From: Caballeronia sordidicola
GTDB taxonomy: Bacteria; Pseudomonadota; Gammaproteobacteria; Burkholderiales; Burkholderiaceae
NCBI RefSeq assembly: GCF_002220365.1
Contig: NZ_MTHB01000305.1
Location: 1 to 64,000 of the forward strand
Length of the DNA: 64,000 nt
Direction: 5' to 3'
The notes beneath the pieces were generated by a model that did not search any database, had not been told where the DNA came from, and saw nothing but the letters and a program-made list of their open reading frames with translations. Position 1 is the first letter of the stretch. Each line of letters begins with the position of its first letter. The position numbers were made by a program, and so were the translations under genes. Shown here one piece after another: positions 53,879-62,739 of this stretch.

Positions 53879-55219
53879 TTACAGCACGTAGCGCGACAAA
53901 TCCTCGTCTTCGGCTACATCGTTCAGCGCTTTATCGACGTAAGCGGCGTCGATCCTCACCGGATGACCCGTGTGATTGCCCGCCGCGAACGACACTTCCT
54001 CAAGCAACTTTTCGATCACGGTATAAAGCCGCCGCGCACCGATATTTTCGGTCTTCTCGTTCACCGAAAACGCAATCTCGGCCATCCGGCGAATACCGTC
54101 CGTGCTGAAATCCAGCTCGACGTCTTCCGTTGCCAGGAGTGCCGTGTACTGCTTCACAAGACTGGCGTCGGTCGTATTCAGAATGGACTCGAAATCCTCC
54201 ACGGACAGCGAATCCAGCTCGACGCGAATCGGAAAACGCCCTTGCAGTTCGGGAATCAGATCGCTCGGCTTGGCCAGATGGAATGCACCACTGGCGATAA
54301 ACAGGATGTGATCGGTCTTGATCATCCCGTATTTCGTATTGATGGTCGTGCCTTCCACGAGCGGCAGCAAGTCGCGCTGCACACCGGCCCGCGACACTTC
54401 CGCGCCACCCGTCTCACTACGCGAAGCGATCTTGTCGATCTCGTCCAGGAACACGATGCCGTTCTGCTCGACATTCTGAATGGCCTTGGTCTTGACCTCG
54501 TCGTCGTTGAGCAGCTTGCCGGCTTCTTCGTCGGTGAGCATCTTCAGCGCGTCCTTGACCTTCACCTTGCGCTGCGTCTTCTTGCCGCCGCCGATATTCG
54601 CAAACATGGAACGGATCTGGTCGGTCATTTCCTCCATGCCCGGCGGCCCCATGATGTCCATGCTTGGCTGCGGCGCTTCGATGTCGATCTCCACTTCCTT
54701 GTCGTCGAGCAGACCTTCGCGCAGGCGCTTGCGGAACGTCTGGCGCGTGCTGTTCGCGCTGTCGTCCTGCAACTCGGCCGTGCCGAAACCCGCCGCTGGC
54801 CGCGCGCTTGGCAGCAGGATGTCCAGGATCCGGTCCTCGGCGCGGTCGATTGCACGCGAACGTACCTTGCGCATCTCGGATTCACGCGTCTGCTTGATCG
54901 AAATTTCGATCAGGTCACGCACGATGCTGTCCACATCGCGACCCACGTAGCCGACCTCGGTGAACTTCGTTGCTTCGATCTTGATGAACGGCGCGTCGGC
55001 GAGCTTCGCCAGACGCCGCGCGATTTCCGTCTTGCCGACGCCGGTCGGTCCGATCATCAAGATGTTCTTCGGGGTGATTTCCTGGCGCAGCGGTTCGGCG
55101 ACCTGCTGGCGGCGCCACCGGTTGCGCAGCGCCACAGCGACCGCTTTTTTCGCGCGGCCCTGGCCGATGATGTGTTTATCGAGTTCCGAGACGATCTCGG
55201 CGGGAGTCATGGTGGTCAT
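53879..55219 (-). CDS. hslU: ATP-dependent protease ATPase HslU
   Basis: HslU is the AAA+ unfoldase of the HslUV protease. The 446-residue protein has the P-loop GPTGVGKTE (57-65), Walker B LDEIDKIAS, an inserted I domain (about 110-240) and the C-terminal EDEDLSRYVL, which docks into HslV. It follows hslV by 42 bases. An in-frame ATG lies nine bases downstream of the one used. Confidence 0.97.
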   Translation of the reverse strand: MTTMTPAEIVSELDKHIIGQGRAKKAVAVALRNRWRRQQVAEPLRQEITPKNILMIGPTGVGKTEIARRLAKLADAPFIKIEATKFTEVGYVGRDVDSIVRDLIEISIKQTRESEMRKVRSRAIDRAEDRILDILLPSARPAAGFGTAELQDDSANSTRQTFRKRLREGLLDDKEVEIDIEAPQPSMDIMGPPGMEEMTDQIRSMFANIGGGKKTQRKVKVKDALKMLTDEEAGKLLNDDEVKTKAIQNVEQNGIVFLDEIDKIASRSETGGAEVSRAGVQRDLLPLVEGTTINTKYGMIKTDHILFIASGAFHLAKPSDLIPELQGRFPIRVELDSLSVEDFESILNTTDASLVKQYTALLATEDVELDFSTDGIRRMAEIAFSVNEKTENIGARRLYTVIEKLLEEVSFAAGNHTGHPVRIDAAYVDKALNDVAEDEDLSRYVL

Positions 55220-55261
55220 CGTTGGTCCTTGTCCTGTGCTCGCGAATACGCGAAAACGGTG

Positions 55262-55798
55262 TTACTCGATCGTCTCGATGACGCGATTGTGATTCGTGTA
55301 AATGCACATGTCGCCCGCGATTGTCAGGGCCTTTTCGACGATATCGCGCGGCGAGAGTTCGGTGTTTTCGGTGAGTGCCTGCGCCGCGGCCTGCGCATAC
55401 GCACCGCCCGAACCAATCGCGCAAATGCCGTTTTCCGGATCGAGCACGTCGCCGTTACCCGTGATGACGAGGGTAGTTTGCGCGTCGGCGGCAATCAGCA
55501 TGGCTTCCAGCCGGCGCAACATGCGGTCCGTGCGCCAGTCTTTTGCGAGCTCGACGGCCGCGCGCGTCAGGTTGCCCTGGTGTTTTTCGAGCTTGGCTTC
55601 GAAGCGGTCGAGGAGCGAAAACGCGTCGGCCGTGCCGCCCGCGAAACCGACCAGGACCTTGCCGCCATAGATGCGGCGCACTTTCTTCGCGCCGCCTTTC
55701 ATCACGATATTGCCGAGGGTGACCTGGCCGTCGCCACCGAGGGCGACCTTGTCGCCGCGTCGTACGGAGACAATAGTCGTGCCGTGAAATTGTTCCAT
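55262..55798 (-). CDS. hslV: ATP-dependent protease peptidase HslV
   Basis: HslV is the proteasome-like threonine peptidase of HslUV. The 178-residue protein MEQFHGTTIVSVRRGDKVALGGDGQ (in part) is processed to expose Thr7. GIC and Gly-rich IGSGGAYAQAAAQAL are family motifs. ATG 55798 is chosen because AGGA lies seven bases upstream; the ATG at 55804 is too close to that site. A heat-shock-like promoter lies about 150 bases upstream. Confidence 0.96.
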   Translation of the reverse strand: MEQFHGTTIVSVRRGDKVALGGDGQVTLGNIVMKGGAKKVRRIYGGKVLVGFAGGTADAFSLLDRFEAKLEKHQGNLTRAAVELAKDWRTDRMLRRLEAMLIAADAQTTLVITGNGDVLDPENGICAIGSGGAYAQAAAQALTENTELSPRDIVEKALTIAGDMCIYTNHNRVIETIE

Positions 55799-55957
55799 GT
55801 GCATTCCTTTGAAAGCGGAGTGGGCGCGGCAGCCGGAAGACCTGTGTGCCGCCGCGCCGCCGGGAATCCTGTGGGAGCGTGAGGAGCCCGGGCGCGCTCC
55901 AATGTTGCGCTCGAACGGGCTCTAGCCACGCCCGCGCCACGAAAGCGCGTCCAGTTC

Positions 55958-55985
55958 ATTTTAGGGCGTGGCGGAATTTATCAAG
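55958..55985 (-). promoter_or_regulatory. Candidate sigma-32 promoter of hslVU
   Basis: On the minus strand CTTGATA and CCCTAAAAT are separated by 12 bases, close to the heat-shock consensus CTTGAAA / CCCCATNT. hslVU is a classic heat-shock operon. Confidence 0.55.
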
Positions 55986-56076
55986 ACGCTTCTTGCGGCA
56001 TCTTGTGCGCAACGGCGTTTGGCCTCGCCAGGCTTACGGAATAAGCCTCTCCGGGTGAAAACGGTGCGCAAAAACA

Positions 56077-56106
56077 AAAAGGCACACGATTTTTCGTGTG
56101 CCTTTT
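56077..56106. terminator. dksA terminator
   Basis: AAAAGGCACACGA, loop TTTT, TCGTGTGCCTTTT: perfect 13-bp stem, symmetrical, downstream of dksA. Confidence 0.9.
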
Positions 56107-56200
56107 GGATTTTCAAGCGCTTTCCAGTCTCTTCGATACAAATCCCGGCCGGCAGGTTTCCCGCCGCGGCGCAGGCCGCAGCGCACGCCGTGCCGGCAGA

Positions 56201-56620
56201 TCAGTCGCCGAACAGCTTCTGGCGCAATTCGCGTCGTTCCTGCGCTTCGAGCGAGAGCGTAGCCGTCGGGCGCGCGATCAGGCGCGGAATGCCGATCGGC
56301 TCGCCCGTTTCCTCGCACCAGCCGTAATCGCCGGACTCGATACGCGCAAGCGACTGCTGCACTTTCTTCAGCAGCTTGCGTTCGCGGTCGCGCGTGCGCA
56401 GTTCGAGGGCGTGTTCTTCCTCGATCGTCGCGCGATCAGCCGGATCCGGAACGATGACGGTTTCCCGCAGGTTTTCCGTCGTCTGGCCCGCATTCTTGAG
56501 AATGTCGGCCTGCAACTGTTCCAGTCGGACCCTGAAGAACGCGAGTTGATCCTCGTTCATGTAATCCTTGTCGGCCATCTTCTGGATTTCGTCTTCAGTC
56601 AACAATCGTTTCGTCGTCAT
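56201..56620 (-). CDS. dksA: RNA polymerase-binding transcription factor DksA, single-Cys form
   Basis: DksA works with ppGpp to adjust transcription initiation. The 139-residue protein starts at ATG 56620 (MTTKRLLTEDEIQKM). The coiled coil with acidic tip (PDPADRATIEEEHALELRTRDRERKLL, in part) is present. The globular zinc-finger region reads GDYGWCEETGEPIGIPRLIARPTATLSLEAQ: only Cys102 remains of the usual four zinc ligands, so this is probably a zinc-independent DksA. The frame upstream is not conserved. Confidence 0.93.
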   Translation of the reverse strand: MTTKRLLTEDEIQKMADKDYMNEDQLAFFRVRLEQLQADILKNAGQTTENLRETVIVPDPADRATIEEEHALELRTRDRERKLLKKVQQSLARIESGDYGWCEETGEPIGIPRLIARPTATLSLEAQERRELRQKLFGD

Positions 56621-57395
56621 CTGGCTTGCTTCTTCAATGTGGGGCGATGTCGTTCGCCATCTTCGCGGTCGCTCGCCGCGCTCGCCGCCGCCGTAGTTCG
56701 GTTTACCCGCACTTCGGCGATACTCGCCAACAATTACTGCATGCACTTACTACGCTAAACGGGCTGCGACTCTCGCGGCGCTGGATGGCGCCATGTGGGG
56801 CCAGTTTCATCTAGACCACTGCATCTAGACCGATTCGTCTGGACTGATTTTCAAGCGATTCGACGGTGTCCGATGTTCGGAACAGCACCTTACTTTCCAC
56901 TTCCACTCTCTCGCCAGGTTTGCAATACAACGGTGACATGTTGCTCGCGGCGCCGGCGGGAGCGCTTTTCAGACTCTTTTCGGTAGAACTTGCGCCGGGC
57001 TTTGTAGTCAAGGCTTGGCGGTGTACCGGCTTCTCCAGTGGGGCTGTATTGTAACTGAATCGCAAATGCGCACTACACCCAAGCAAAACACTGGCGCGAT
57101 TCGTTCGTTATCTCAAAAATATAACGCGCTGACGTTTAAAAAGCGATGGTTCTTGGTGGGTGTGAACACATATTGCAACGACGTTGATCGCGAAAAAGCG
57201 CCGGCTCCCAGAGGCGCAGCGATTTTAGCCTCGCTAGCGCGTCGCAATGGTTGCGCTTCGGGTGAGAAATAGCGAGAACTGTGCCGAAAACGGAGGGTTG
57301 CATTGAGCGGCGGCGCAAAGCCGCCATGTGAGGGCTTCGCGTTTCGCCGGTTTCTTCGGGTTTTTCGGTCTCTTCAGCGTAATCAGCTTCTTCGA
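56621..57395. other. Long gap between cobW-like gene and dksA
   Basis: No gene is supported in 775 bases. It should carry the dksA promoter near the left end. A weak minus-facing hairpin with T run (57192-57217) may end the CobW-type transcript. The open frames here are short and not conserved-looking. Confidence 0.5.
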
Positions 57396-58481
57396 TCAGA
57401 CCAGGCAGGCGTTCAGCCCGTCGATGATCAAATCCTGCGGCAGTTCAATGCCAATGAACACCATCTTGCTGTTCTTCTTTTCGATCGGTTGCCATTTCGC
57501 TGCAAGATCGCTGCCCATCATCTGATGCACGCCTTGGAACACGACCTTGCGATCGACACCCTTCATATACAGCACGCCCTTGTATCGCAGCAGGCGTTCG
57601 CCGTAGATCTGCAGGATGCCGCCAAGGAAATCTTCGAGCCGGTTGGGATCGAAGGCGCGGTCGCTGCGGAATACAAACGACTTGATCTTGTCGTCGTGAT
57701 GCGCGTGGTGGTGATTCGCGTGGCCATGCTCATGGTCATGGCTGTGATCGTGGCCGCAGGTGGCGTGGTCGTGATCGTCGTCGTGCGCGTGGTCGTGACC
57801 GGCGTGGTCGTGATCATGCGCGTGATCGTCTTCCGCCAGGAAATCCGGGTCGATTTCGAGCTTCGAGTTCAGGTTGAAGCCGCGCAGATCGAAGATTTCC
57901 TTGATGTCCGCTTCGCCGAAGTTCACCACTTTGATCGCGGCGCGCGGGTTCATGTGAACCAACCGGTGCTTGAGTGCGTCGAGTGCGGCAGCGTCGACCA
58001 GATCCGACTTCGTGATGAACAGACGGTCGGCGAAACCTACCTGGCGCTGCACGACTTCGTGCTCGTCAAGCTGATGGTTGGCGTGCTTTGCATCGACCAG
58101 CGTGATGATTGCGTCGAGCAGGAATTCGTCGGCGATGGCGTTGTCCATGAAGAACGTTTGAGCGACCGGGCCAGGATTTGCCAAGCCGGTTGTCTCGATC
58201 ACCACGCGATCGAAGTTCAGCGTGCCGGCCTTCTTGCGGTCGGCGAGGTCTTCAAGCGCGCGCGCCAAGTCGCCGCGGATCGTGCAGCAGATACAACCGT
58301 TGCTCATCTGGATGATCTGCTCGTTCGTTTCCTGGACGAGGATCTCGTTGTCAATATTCTCTTCGCCGAACTCGTTCTCGATCACGGCGATCTTCATGCC
58401 GTGTTTGTCGTTCAGGATGCGCTTGAGCAACGTGGTTTTGCCGCTGCCCAGAAAGCCGGTCAGGATGGTAACGGGAATCAT
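57396..58481 (-). CDS. CobW/COG0523 GTPase, putative metal chaperone
   Basis: This 361-residue G3E GTPase has Walker A GFLGSGKTTLL (9-19), the CXCC metal motif NGCICCTIRGDL (Cys63, 65, 66), and a very His-rich stretch of about 45 residues (around 220-268, with HDHDHAGHDHAHDD) that can bind zinc or similar ions. COG0523 proteins deliver metals such as Zn, Ni or Co to client enzymes; the metal and client are unknown. ATG 58481 starts MIPVTILTG. An imperfect palindrome upstream may be a metal-regulator site. Confidence 0.9.
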   Translation of the reverse strand: MIPVTILTGFLGSGKTTLLKRILNDKHGMKIAVIENEFGEENIDNEILVQETNEQIIQMSNGCICCTIRGDLARALEDLADRKKAGTLNFDRVVIETTGLANPGPVAQTFFMDNAIADEFLLDAIITLVDAKHANHQLDEHEVVQRQVGFADRLFITKSDLVDAAALDALKHRLVHMNPRAAIKVVNFGEADIKEIFDLRGFNLNSKLEIDPDFLAEDDHAHDHDHAGHDHAHDDDHDHATCGHDHSHDHEHGHANHHHAHHDDKIKSFVFRSDRAFDPNRLEDFLGGILQIYGERLLRYKGVLYMKGVDRKVVFQGVHQMMGSDLAAKWQPIEKKNSKMVFIGIELPQDLIIDGLNACLV

Positions 58482-58590
58482 GGTGGTCGCCCTGTTCTTT
58501 AAAGTCGAAGGATCGTGCGGCATGTTTTAGGGATGCAGGCGCGGTCTGTGGCGCCTGCGCATCGCCCGAAAACATGCGGTCGGTCGATTA

Positions 58591-58608
58591 TTGAAACATA
58601 TTTGTCAA
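58591..58608. promoter_or_regulatory. Imperfect 18-bp palindrome upstream of cobW-like gene
   Basis: TTGAAACATATTTGTCAA has 7 of 9 matched positions per half and is AT-rich in a GC-rich region, 110 bases upstream of the COG0523 start. Zur or Fur-type operators have this general look, but the sequence is not a clear consensus. Confidence 0.35.
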
Positions 58609-58665
58609 GCGGGCGCTCTGTGCACCCCTGAACGCGCGCTGTCCGAAGCGCTCAACTATGGGCGA

Positions 58666-59868
58666 TCACGCGATTTGCAACAATAGGCCTTTCAGATATT
58701 CCCCTTCGGGAAACGCGGTTAAAAGCGGGTGATCGACGCCTGCTCCCAGGCGCTTCAGGATACGCGCGTCAACTTTCGCATCGGCCGCGGCGCCTGCCAC
58801 GATCTTCTGGAACAGATCGGCGTCAATAGCGCCCGAGCACGAGTAGGTGAACAGCAGGCCGCCCGGGCGCAACAGCCTGAAGCCGGTCAGGTTGATGTCC
58901 TTGTACGCACGCGCGGCGCGGTCCACGTGTTCCCGTGAAGGCGCGAACTTGGGCGGATCGAGCACGATCAGGTCGAAGCGCTCGCCTTGCTCATGCAAGC
59001 GGCGCAAGGTCTTGAATGCGTCGGCGTCGAGCCATTCGGCGCACTGCGCATCGAAACCATTCGCCGTGACGTTTTGCTGGGCGAGGACCAGCGCGTCGCC
59101 GGAGGAATCAATCGATACCACGCGCTTTGCTCCGCCCTTCAACGCCGCCAGCGAAAAACCGCCGGTGTAGCAGAAGCAGTTGAGAACGTCGCGGTCGCTG
59201 GCGTATTGACGCACGAGCGCGCGATTGTCGCGTTGATCGACGTAGAAGCCCGTTTTATGGCCCCGTTCGACGTCGATGTGATACCGCACGCCGCCTTCGT
59301 TCGCGATCAGGGTAGCCGGGGGCGGATCGCCGGCCAGCACGCCAGTGATCTGTTCGAGCCCTTCCTTCTGCCGGATCGACACGTCCGAGCGTTCGTATAC
59401 GTTGGGGCAGCCTGTCGCGCCGATCAGCGCCTGCACGATCGCCTCTTTCCAGTGTTCCACGCCCGTTGCCATGAACTGGCAGACCAGCTGGCCACGCTGG
59501 CTTTCATCGTCCGCGATGTAGTAATCGACAATCAAGCCCGGCAGCCCGTCCGCTTCGCCGAAAATCAGCCGTGTGGCGCCGGTGTCGCGCACCATTGTCT
59601 GCCGGTGCGCGATCGCCCGCTGTACACGCCGCTTGAAAAACGCGTGATCGATGGGCTCGCTTTCGTCGAAACTCCAGACACGGGCGCGAATTTGCGAGAT
59701 CGGGCTGTAAGACGCGCGAGCCAGGAAGCGGCCATCGTGGGCGCGGATCAGCACGGTTGCACCGGGCGCGGGCTTGCCTTCCACATGTTCGATCGCGTTG
59801 GCATAGATCCACGGATGGCGGCGCACAAGCGACTTGTCTTTCGCCGGTTTCAGCGTAATGGTGTTCAT
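58666..59868 (-). CDS. rlmI: 23S rRNA m5C1962 methyltransferase RlmI-like
   Basis: This 400-residue protein has an N-terminal PUA domain (VRRHPWIYANAIEHVEG), a central EEHEE-like part and a C-terminal SAM-binding domain with VLNCFCYTGGFSLAALKGGA and LIVLDPPKFAPSREHVDRA. This layout is that of RlmI/YccW. The motif FTYSCSGAIDADLF holds the catalytic Cys. It is separated from the CobW-type gene by 184 bases. Confidence 0.92.
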   Translation of the reverse strand: MNTITLKPAKDKSLVRRHPWIYANAIEHVEGKPAPGATVLIRAHDGRFLARASYSPISQIRARVWSFDESEPIDHAFFKRRVQRAIAHRQTMVRDTGATRLIFGEADGLPGLIVDYYIADDESQRGQLVCQFMATGVEHWKEAIVQALIGATGCPNVYERSDVSIRQKEGLEQITGVLAGDPPPATLIANEGGVRYHIDVERGHKTGFYVDQRDNRALVRQYASDRDVLNCFCYTGGFSLAALKGGAKRVVSIDSSGDALVLAQQNVTANGFDAQCAEWLDADAFKTLRRLHEQGERFDLIVLDPPKFAPSREHVDRAARAYKDINLTGFRLLRPGGLLFTYSCSGAIDADLFQKIVAGAAADAKVDARILKRLGAGVDHPLLTAFPEGEYLKGLLLQIA

Positions 59869-59966
59869 TCGGGTCTTCGGTGAAAGCGCTGACTGGACGG
59901 GGAAGTAAAGGCTGGGAGGGTTCGGGCCGCGTTTCTGTTTCTGTTTGCGGCGAGAGAATCTGGCGG

Positions 59967-60002
59967 TTACGCCGGTTGAGCCGGTTGAGCCGGTTACGCC
60001 GG
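59967..60002. repeat. Four tandem 9-bp units, symmetric A-B-B-A
   Basis: TTACGCCGG, TTGAGCCGG twice, TTACGCCGG, in the gap between rlmI and xerC. Confidence 0.88.
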
Positions 60003-60075
60003 TTTCACGGTGAGTCGGCCACGTTTTTGGGCGTAGCGGCGCGCCCGAATCTTCTTGCTTTGCAGCCTTACAGAC

Positions 60076-60996
60076 TTAGTCGCGTTTTTTTGCACGCGGA
60101 TGCGTTTGGTCGTAGACGCGGGCCAGATGCTGGAAATCGAGCGACGTATAAACCTGCGTGGCCGCGATACTGGCGTGGCCGAGCAGTTCCTGCACCGCCC
60201 GAAGGTCGCCGCTGGATTGCAGCACGTGCGTGGCGAACGAATGCCGCAAGACGTGCGGATGCACATTGGATGGCACGCCAGCCAGCAAAGCCATGCGTTT
60301 TACCCGATCACGCACCACGTTCGGAGACATCCGGTTGCCGCGCACAGACAGAAACAGCGCGTGAGGATCGTCTTTCACAAATAGCCCGCGCACTTCAATC
60401 CACGCGCGCAGCGCGGTGATCGCCTTGCTGCCCACGGGCACCGACCGCCGCCGGTTTCCCTTGCCCAGCACATTGACTTCGGTGCTGGCGAGGTCGAGCC
60501 AGCCGGCCGAGGAATACCCTTCGGACTGCACGAAACGCACGTCCAGCCCGACCAGTTCGGCGAGCCGCAAGCCGGACGAATAGAACAGTTCGAGTATGGC
60601 GTGGTCCCGCAGCGCTTCGGGCGTGTCGGCCTGGGGCGCTTCCATCAGCGCGTTGGCGTCGTCGACGGAAAGCGCCTTGGGCAGGGACTTCGCGCGTTTC
60701 GGCGCGCGCACGGTCGCAACCGGATTGGCCTGCATTTCAACCTGCTCAGCAAGCCACCGATAAAACGCCCGCCACGCCGACAACCGATGCGCAATCGAGC
60801 GCGCCGACAACCCGCCGCCGTGAGCACGCGCTACAGCGCCACGCATGTCGCTGGCGGTCAACGACTCCAGCGCCCGGCCGTTGGCCAGCTTCTTCAGCTC
60901 GTCGAGTTCGTGCGTATAACCGCGCAACGTGTGGTCCGATAACCGCCGCTCGTGCTCGAGCATCGACAGATAGGCGGTTACCGGATCGTCGGTCAT
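60076..60996 (-). CDS. xerC: Tyrosine recombinase XerC
   Basis: XerC resolves chromosome dimers at dif with XerD. The 306-residue protein from ATG 60996 has the N-terminal SAM-like domain, then Arg in SSGLRLAELVGL, HVLRHSFATHVL and LGHASIAATQVYTSLD with the nucleophile Tyr. It follows the DUF484 gene (one base apart) and dapF, the classic dapF-DUF484-xerC order. Confidence 0.96.
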   Translation of the reverse strand: MTDDPVTAYLSMLEHERRLSDHTLRGYTHELDELKKLANGRALESLTASDMRGAVARAHGGGLSARSIAHRLSAWRAFYRWLAEQVEMQANPVATVRAPKRAKSLPKALSVDDANALMEAPQADTPEALRDHAILELFYSSGLRLAELVGLDVRFVQSEGYSSAGWLDLASTEVNVLGKGNRRRSVPVGSKAITALRAWIEVRGLFVKDDPHALFLSVRGNRMSPNVVRDRVKRMALLAGVPSNVHPHVLRHSFATHVLQSSGDLRAVQELLGHASIAATQVYTSLDFQHLARVYDQTHPRAKKRD

Positions 60997-60997
60997 G

Positions 60998-61732
60998 TCA
61001 GTGGGGCAACAAGCGGCTGAGCGCGGCGCTGGCAAGCGTGCCGATCTGCGTAAGGAAGTCGGTGGCCATGCCTTCGTGAAACCGGCGCGGATCGGGCGAC
61101 CCCATGACCAGCAAGCCGAACGCGGGCGCTTCGGGGCCGGCCGATGGATCACGCAGCGCGAGCAGCGCGATGGATTCCGTAGTGTTGGCGGTATCGACGA
61201 CACCATCCGTTGTAGCCGATGCCACCGAGACCGAACTCGCCGATGTCAGCCATTGGGCCGCCTCGAAGCCGGTGTTCGGCCCGCAATACGGGGTGGTCAG
61301 GCCGCTCGTGAAAGAGCGGACTTCCTCGCTCGTAGTTCGCGCGAATTCGGCTTGCGCGTACGGTTCTGCGACATCCCACACGCGCAGAGCGGCTTGCGGC
61401 ACCTCGAAGATTTCACACAGGCCGGCGGGAATGGTTTTCGGCAGCGCGTGCGGATCGCGCTCGGACATGACCCGAATTGTCCATCGATGAAACTTCGCGG
61501 CAATGCTGTCGTTCTCATGTCCGTAACGAAGCAGTTCGGCCAACCGGCGTTCGATCTGCTTGTTCTTGTCGCGCAGCATTTGCATCTGACGCTCCTGCAG
61601 CGACACCGCGGACTTGCCATGCGGATTGGACAGCCGGATCGCGCTCAGCAACTCGGCATGCTCGGCAAAGAAATCCGGATTGGCGATCAGGTAGTCGGCG
61701 ACTTCACGTTCGTTCATAGTATCGGGCAGCAT
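60998..61732 (-). CDS. DUF484 protein
   Basis: This 244-residue GAF-like cytosolic protein (NEREVADYLIANPDFFAEHAELLSAIRL) belongs to DUF484, always near xerC. ATG 61732 has AGGA six bases upstream; ATG 61717 is possible. Predicted coiled coil near SLQERQMQMLRDKNKQIERRLAELL. Function unknown; conserved genomic link to XerC suggests a chromosome-related role, which is inference. Confidence 0.88.
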   Translation of the reverse strand: MLPDTMNEREVADYLIANPDFFAEHAELLSAIRLSNPHGKSAVSLQERQMQMLRDKNKQIERRLAELLRYGHENDSIAAKFHRWTIRVMSERDPHALPKTIPAGLCEIFEVPQAALRVWDVAEPYAQAEFARTTSEEVRSFTSGLTTPYCGPNTGFEAAQWLTSASSVSVASATTDGVVDTANTTESIALLALRDPSAGPEAPAFGLLVMGSPDPRRFHEGMATDFLTQIGTLASAALSRLLPH

Positions 61733-61745
61733 CGGGTTCCTGACG

Positions 61746-62630
61746 TCAGTCGGCGTGAGCGAGTTGGGGATCAAGCTCGATCACGCCTTCGAATACGGTG
61801 GTGGCGGGGCCGGCCATGAAAAGCGGGGCCGCGGCGTTGTGCGCGCCATCCCAGGCGATGGTCAGCATGCCGCCATGAGTCTGGACCTGCACCGGCGAGT
61901 CGAGCAGACCGCGCCGGATACCTGCCGCGACCGCCGCGCATGCGCCCGTGCCGCACGCCAGGGTTTCGCCCGCGCCGCGTTCGAAAACGCGCAGTTTCGC
62001 CGCGCCACGATTCACGATCTGCATGAATCCAGCGTTTACTCGATTCGGAAAGCGCGCGTGATGTTCGATCACCGGTCCTTCGATCAGCACCGGCGCATTT
62101 TCCACGTCGGCCACGATCTGTACGGCATGTGGATTACCCATTGATACCACCGAGACCCAGCGTGTTTCACCGTGCACTGCGAGCGGCCAGAGGGTGTCGG
62201 CGCCTTCGGCGCGGCCTTGCAAACCTTCCACGTCGAACGGCACCAAGGCAGGTTCGAACTCCGGGCGGCCCATGTCTGCCACCACGTCGCCGTTCTCCTG
62301 CATGGTCAGCACGATCACGCCTTGATGGACCTCTACGCGAACGCTCGTCTTGCTGGTGAGGCCCCGGTCGCGCACGAACTTCACGAAGCAGCGTGCGCCG
62401 TTGCCGCAATGCTCCACTTCGCCGCCGTCGCAATTGAAGATGCGGTACTTGAAATCAACGCCTTCAATGTCTGGCTTTTCGACCAGCAGCAACTGATCCG
62501 CGCCGACGCCGAAATGCCGGTCCGCGAGCGCGCGCACTTGGGCTGCGTTCAGCGAGAGCGGTTTCGAGTAGCCGTCGAGCACGACAAAGTCGTTGCCCGC
62601 GCCGTGCATTTTGGTGAATTCGAGTTTCAT
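61746..62630 (-). CDS. dapF: Diaminopimelate epimerase
   Basis: DapF converts LL- to meso-diaminopimelate for lysine and peptidoglycan. The 294-residue protein begins MKLEFTKMHGAGNDFVVLDG and has the two catalytic Cys in VEHCGNGARCF and ETLACGTGACAAVAA. ATG 62630 is chosen because the residues before it are not conserved. It ends 14 bases before DUF484. Confidence 0.97.
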   Translation of the reverse strand: MKLEFTKMHGAGNDFVVLDGYSKPLSLNAAQVRALADRHFGVGADQLLLVEKPDIEGVDFKYRIFNCDGGEVEHCGNGARCFVKFVRDRGLTSKTSVRVEVHQGVIVLTMQENGDVVADMGRPEFEPALVPFDVEGLQGRAEGADTLWPLAVHGETRWVSVVSMGNPHAVQIVADVENAPVLIEGPVIEHHARFPNRVNAGFMQIVNRGAAKLRVFERGAGETLACGTGACAAVAAGIRRGLLDSPVQVQTHGGMLTIAWDGAHNAAAPLFMAGPATTVFEGVIELDPQLAHAD

Positions 62631-62739
62631 GACGCTATTGTAAGTGACCCGCAGCAAGGGCATCCACTAGACCGAACGGGCGATGAGCCCGATCCTGTGT
62701 AGCAATAGCGCATTGTTTCCCGGAGACTGCTACTAGCCG

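Noticed and set aside
53963..55882. 639-codon plus-strand frame opposite hslU and hslV
   Set aside because: Shadow of the hslVU genes; Arg/His-rich composition typical of antisense frames in high-GC DNA.
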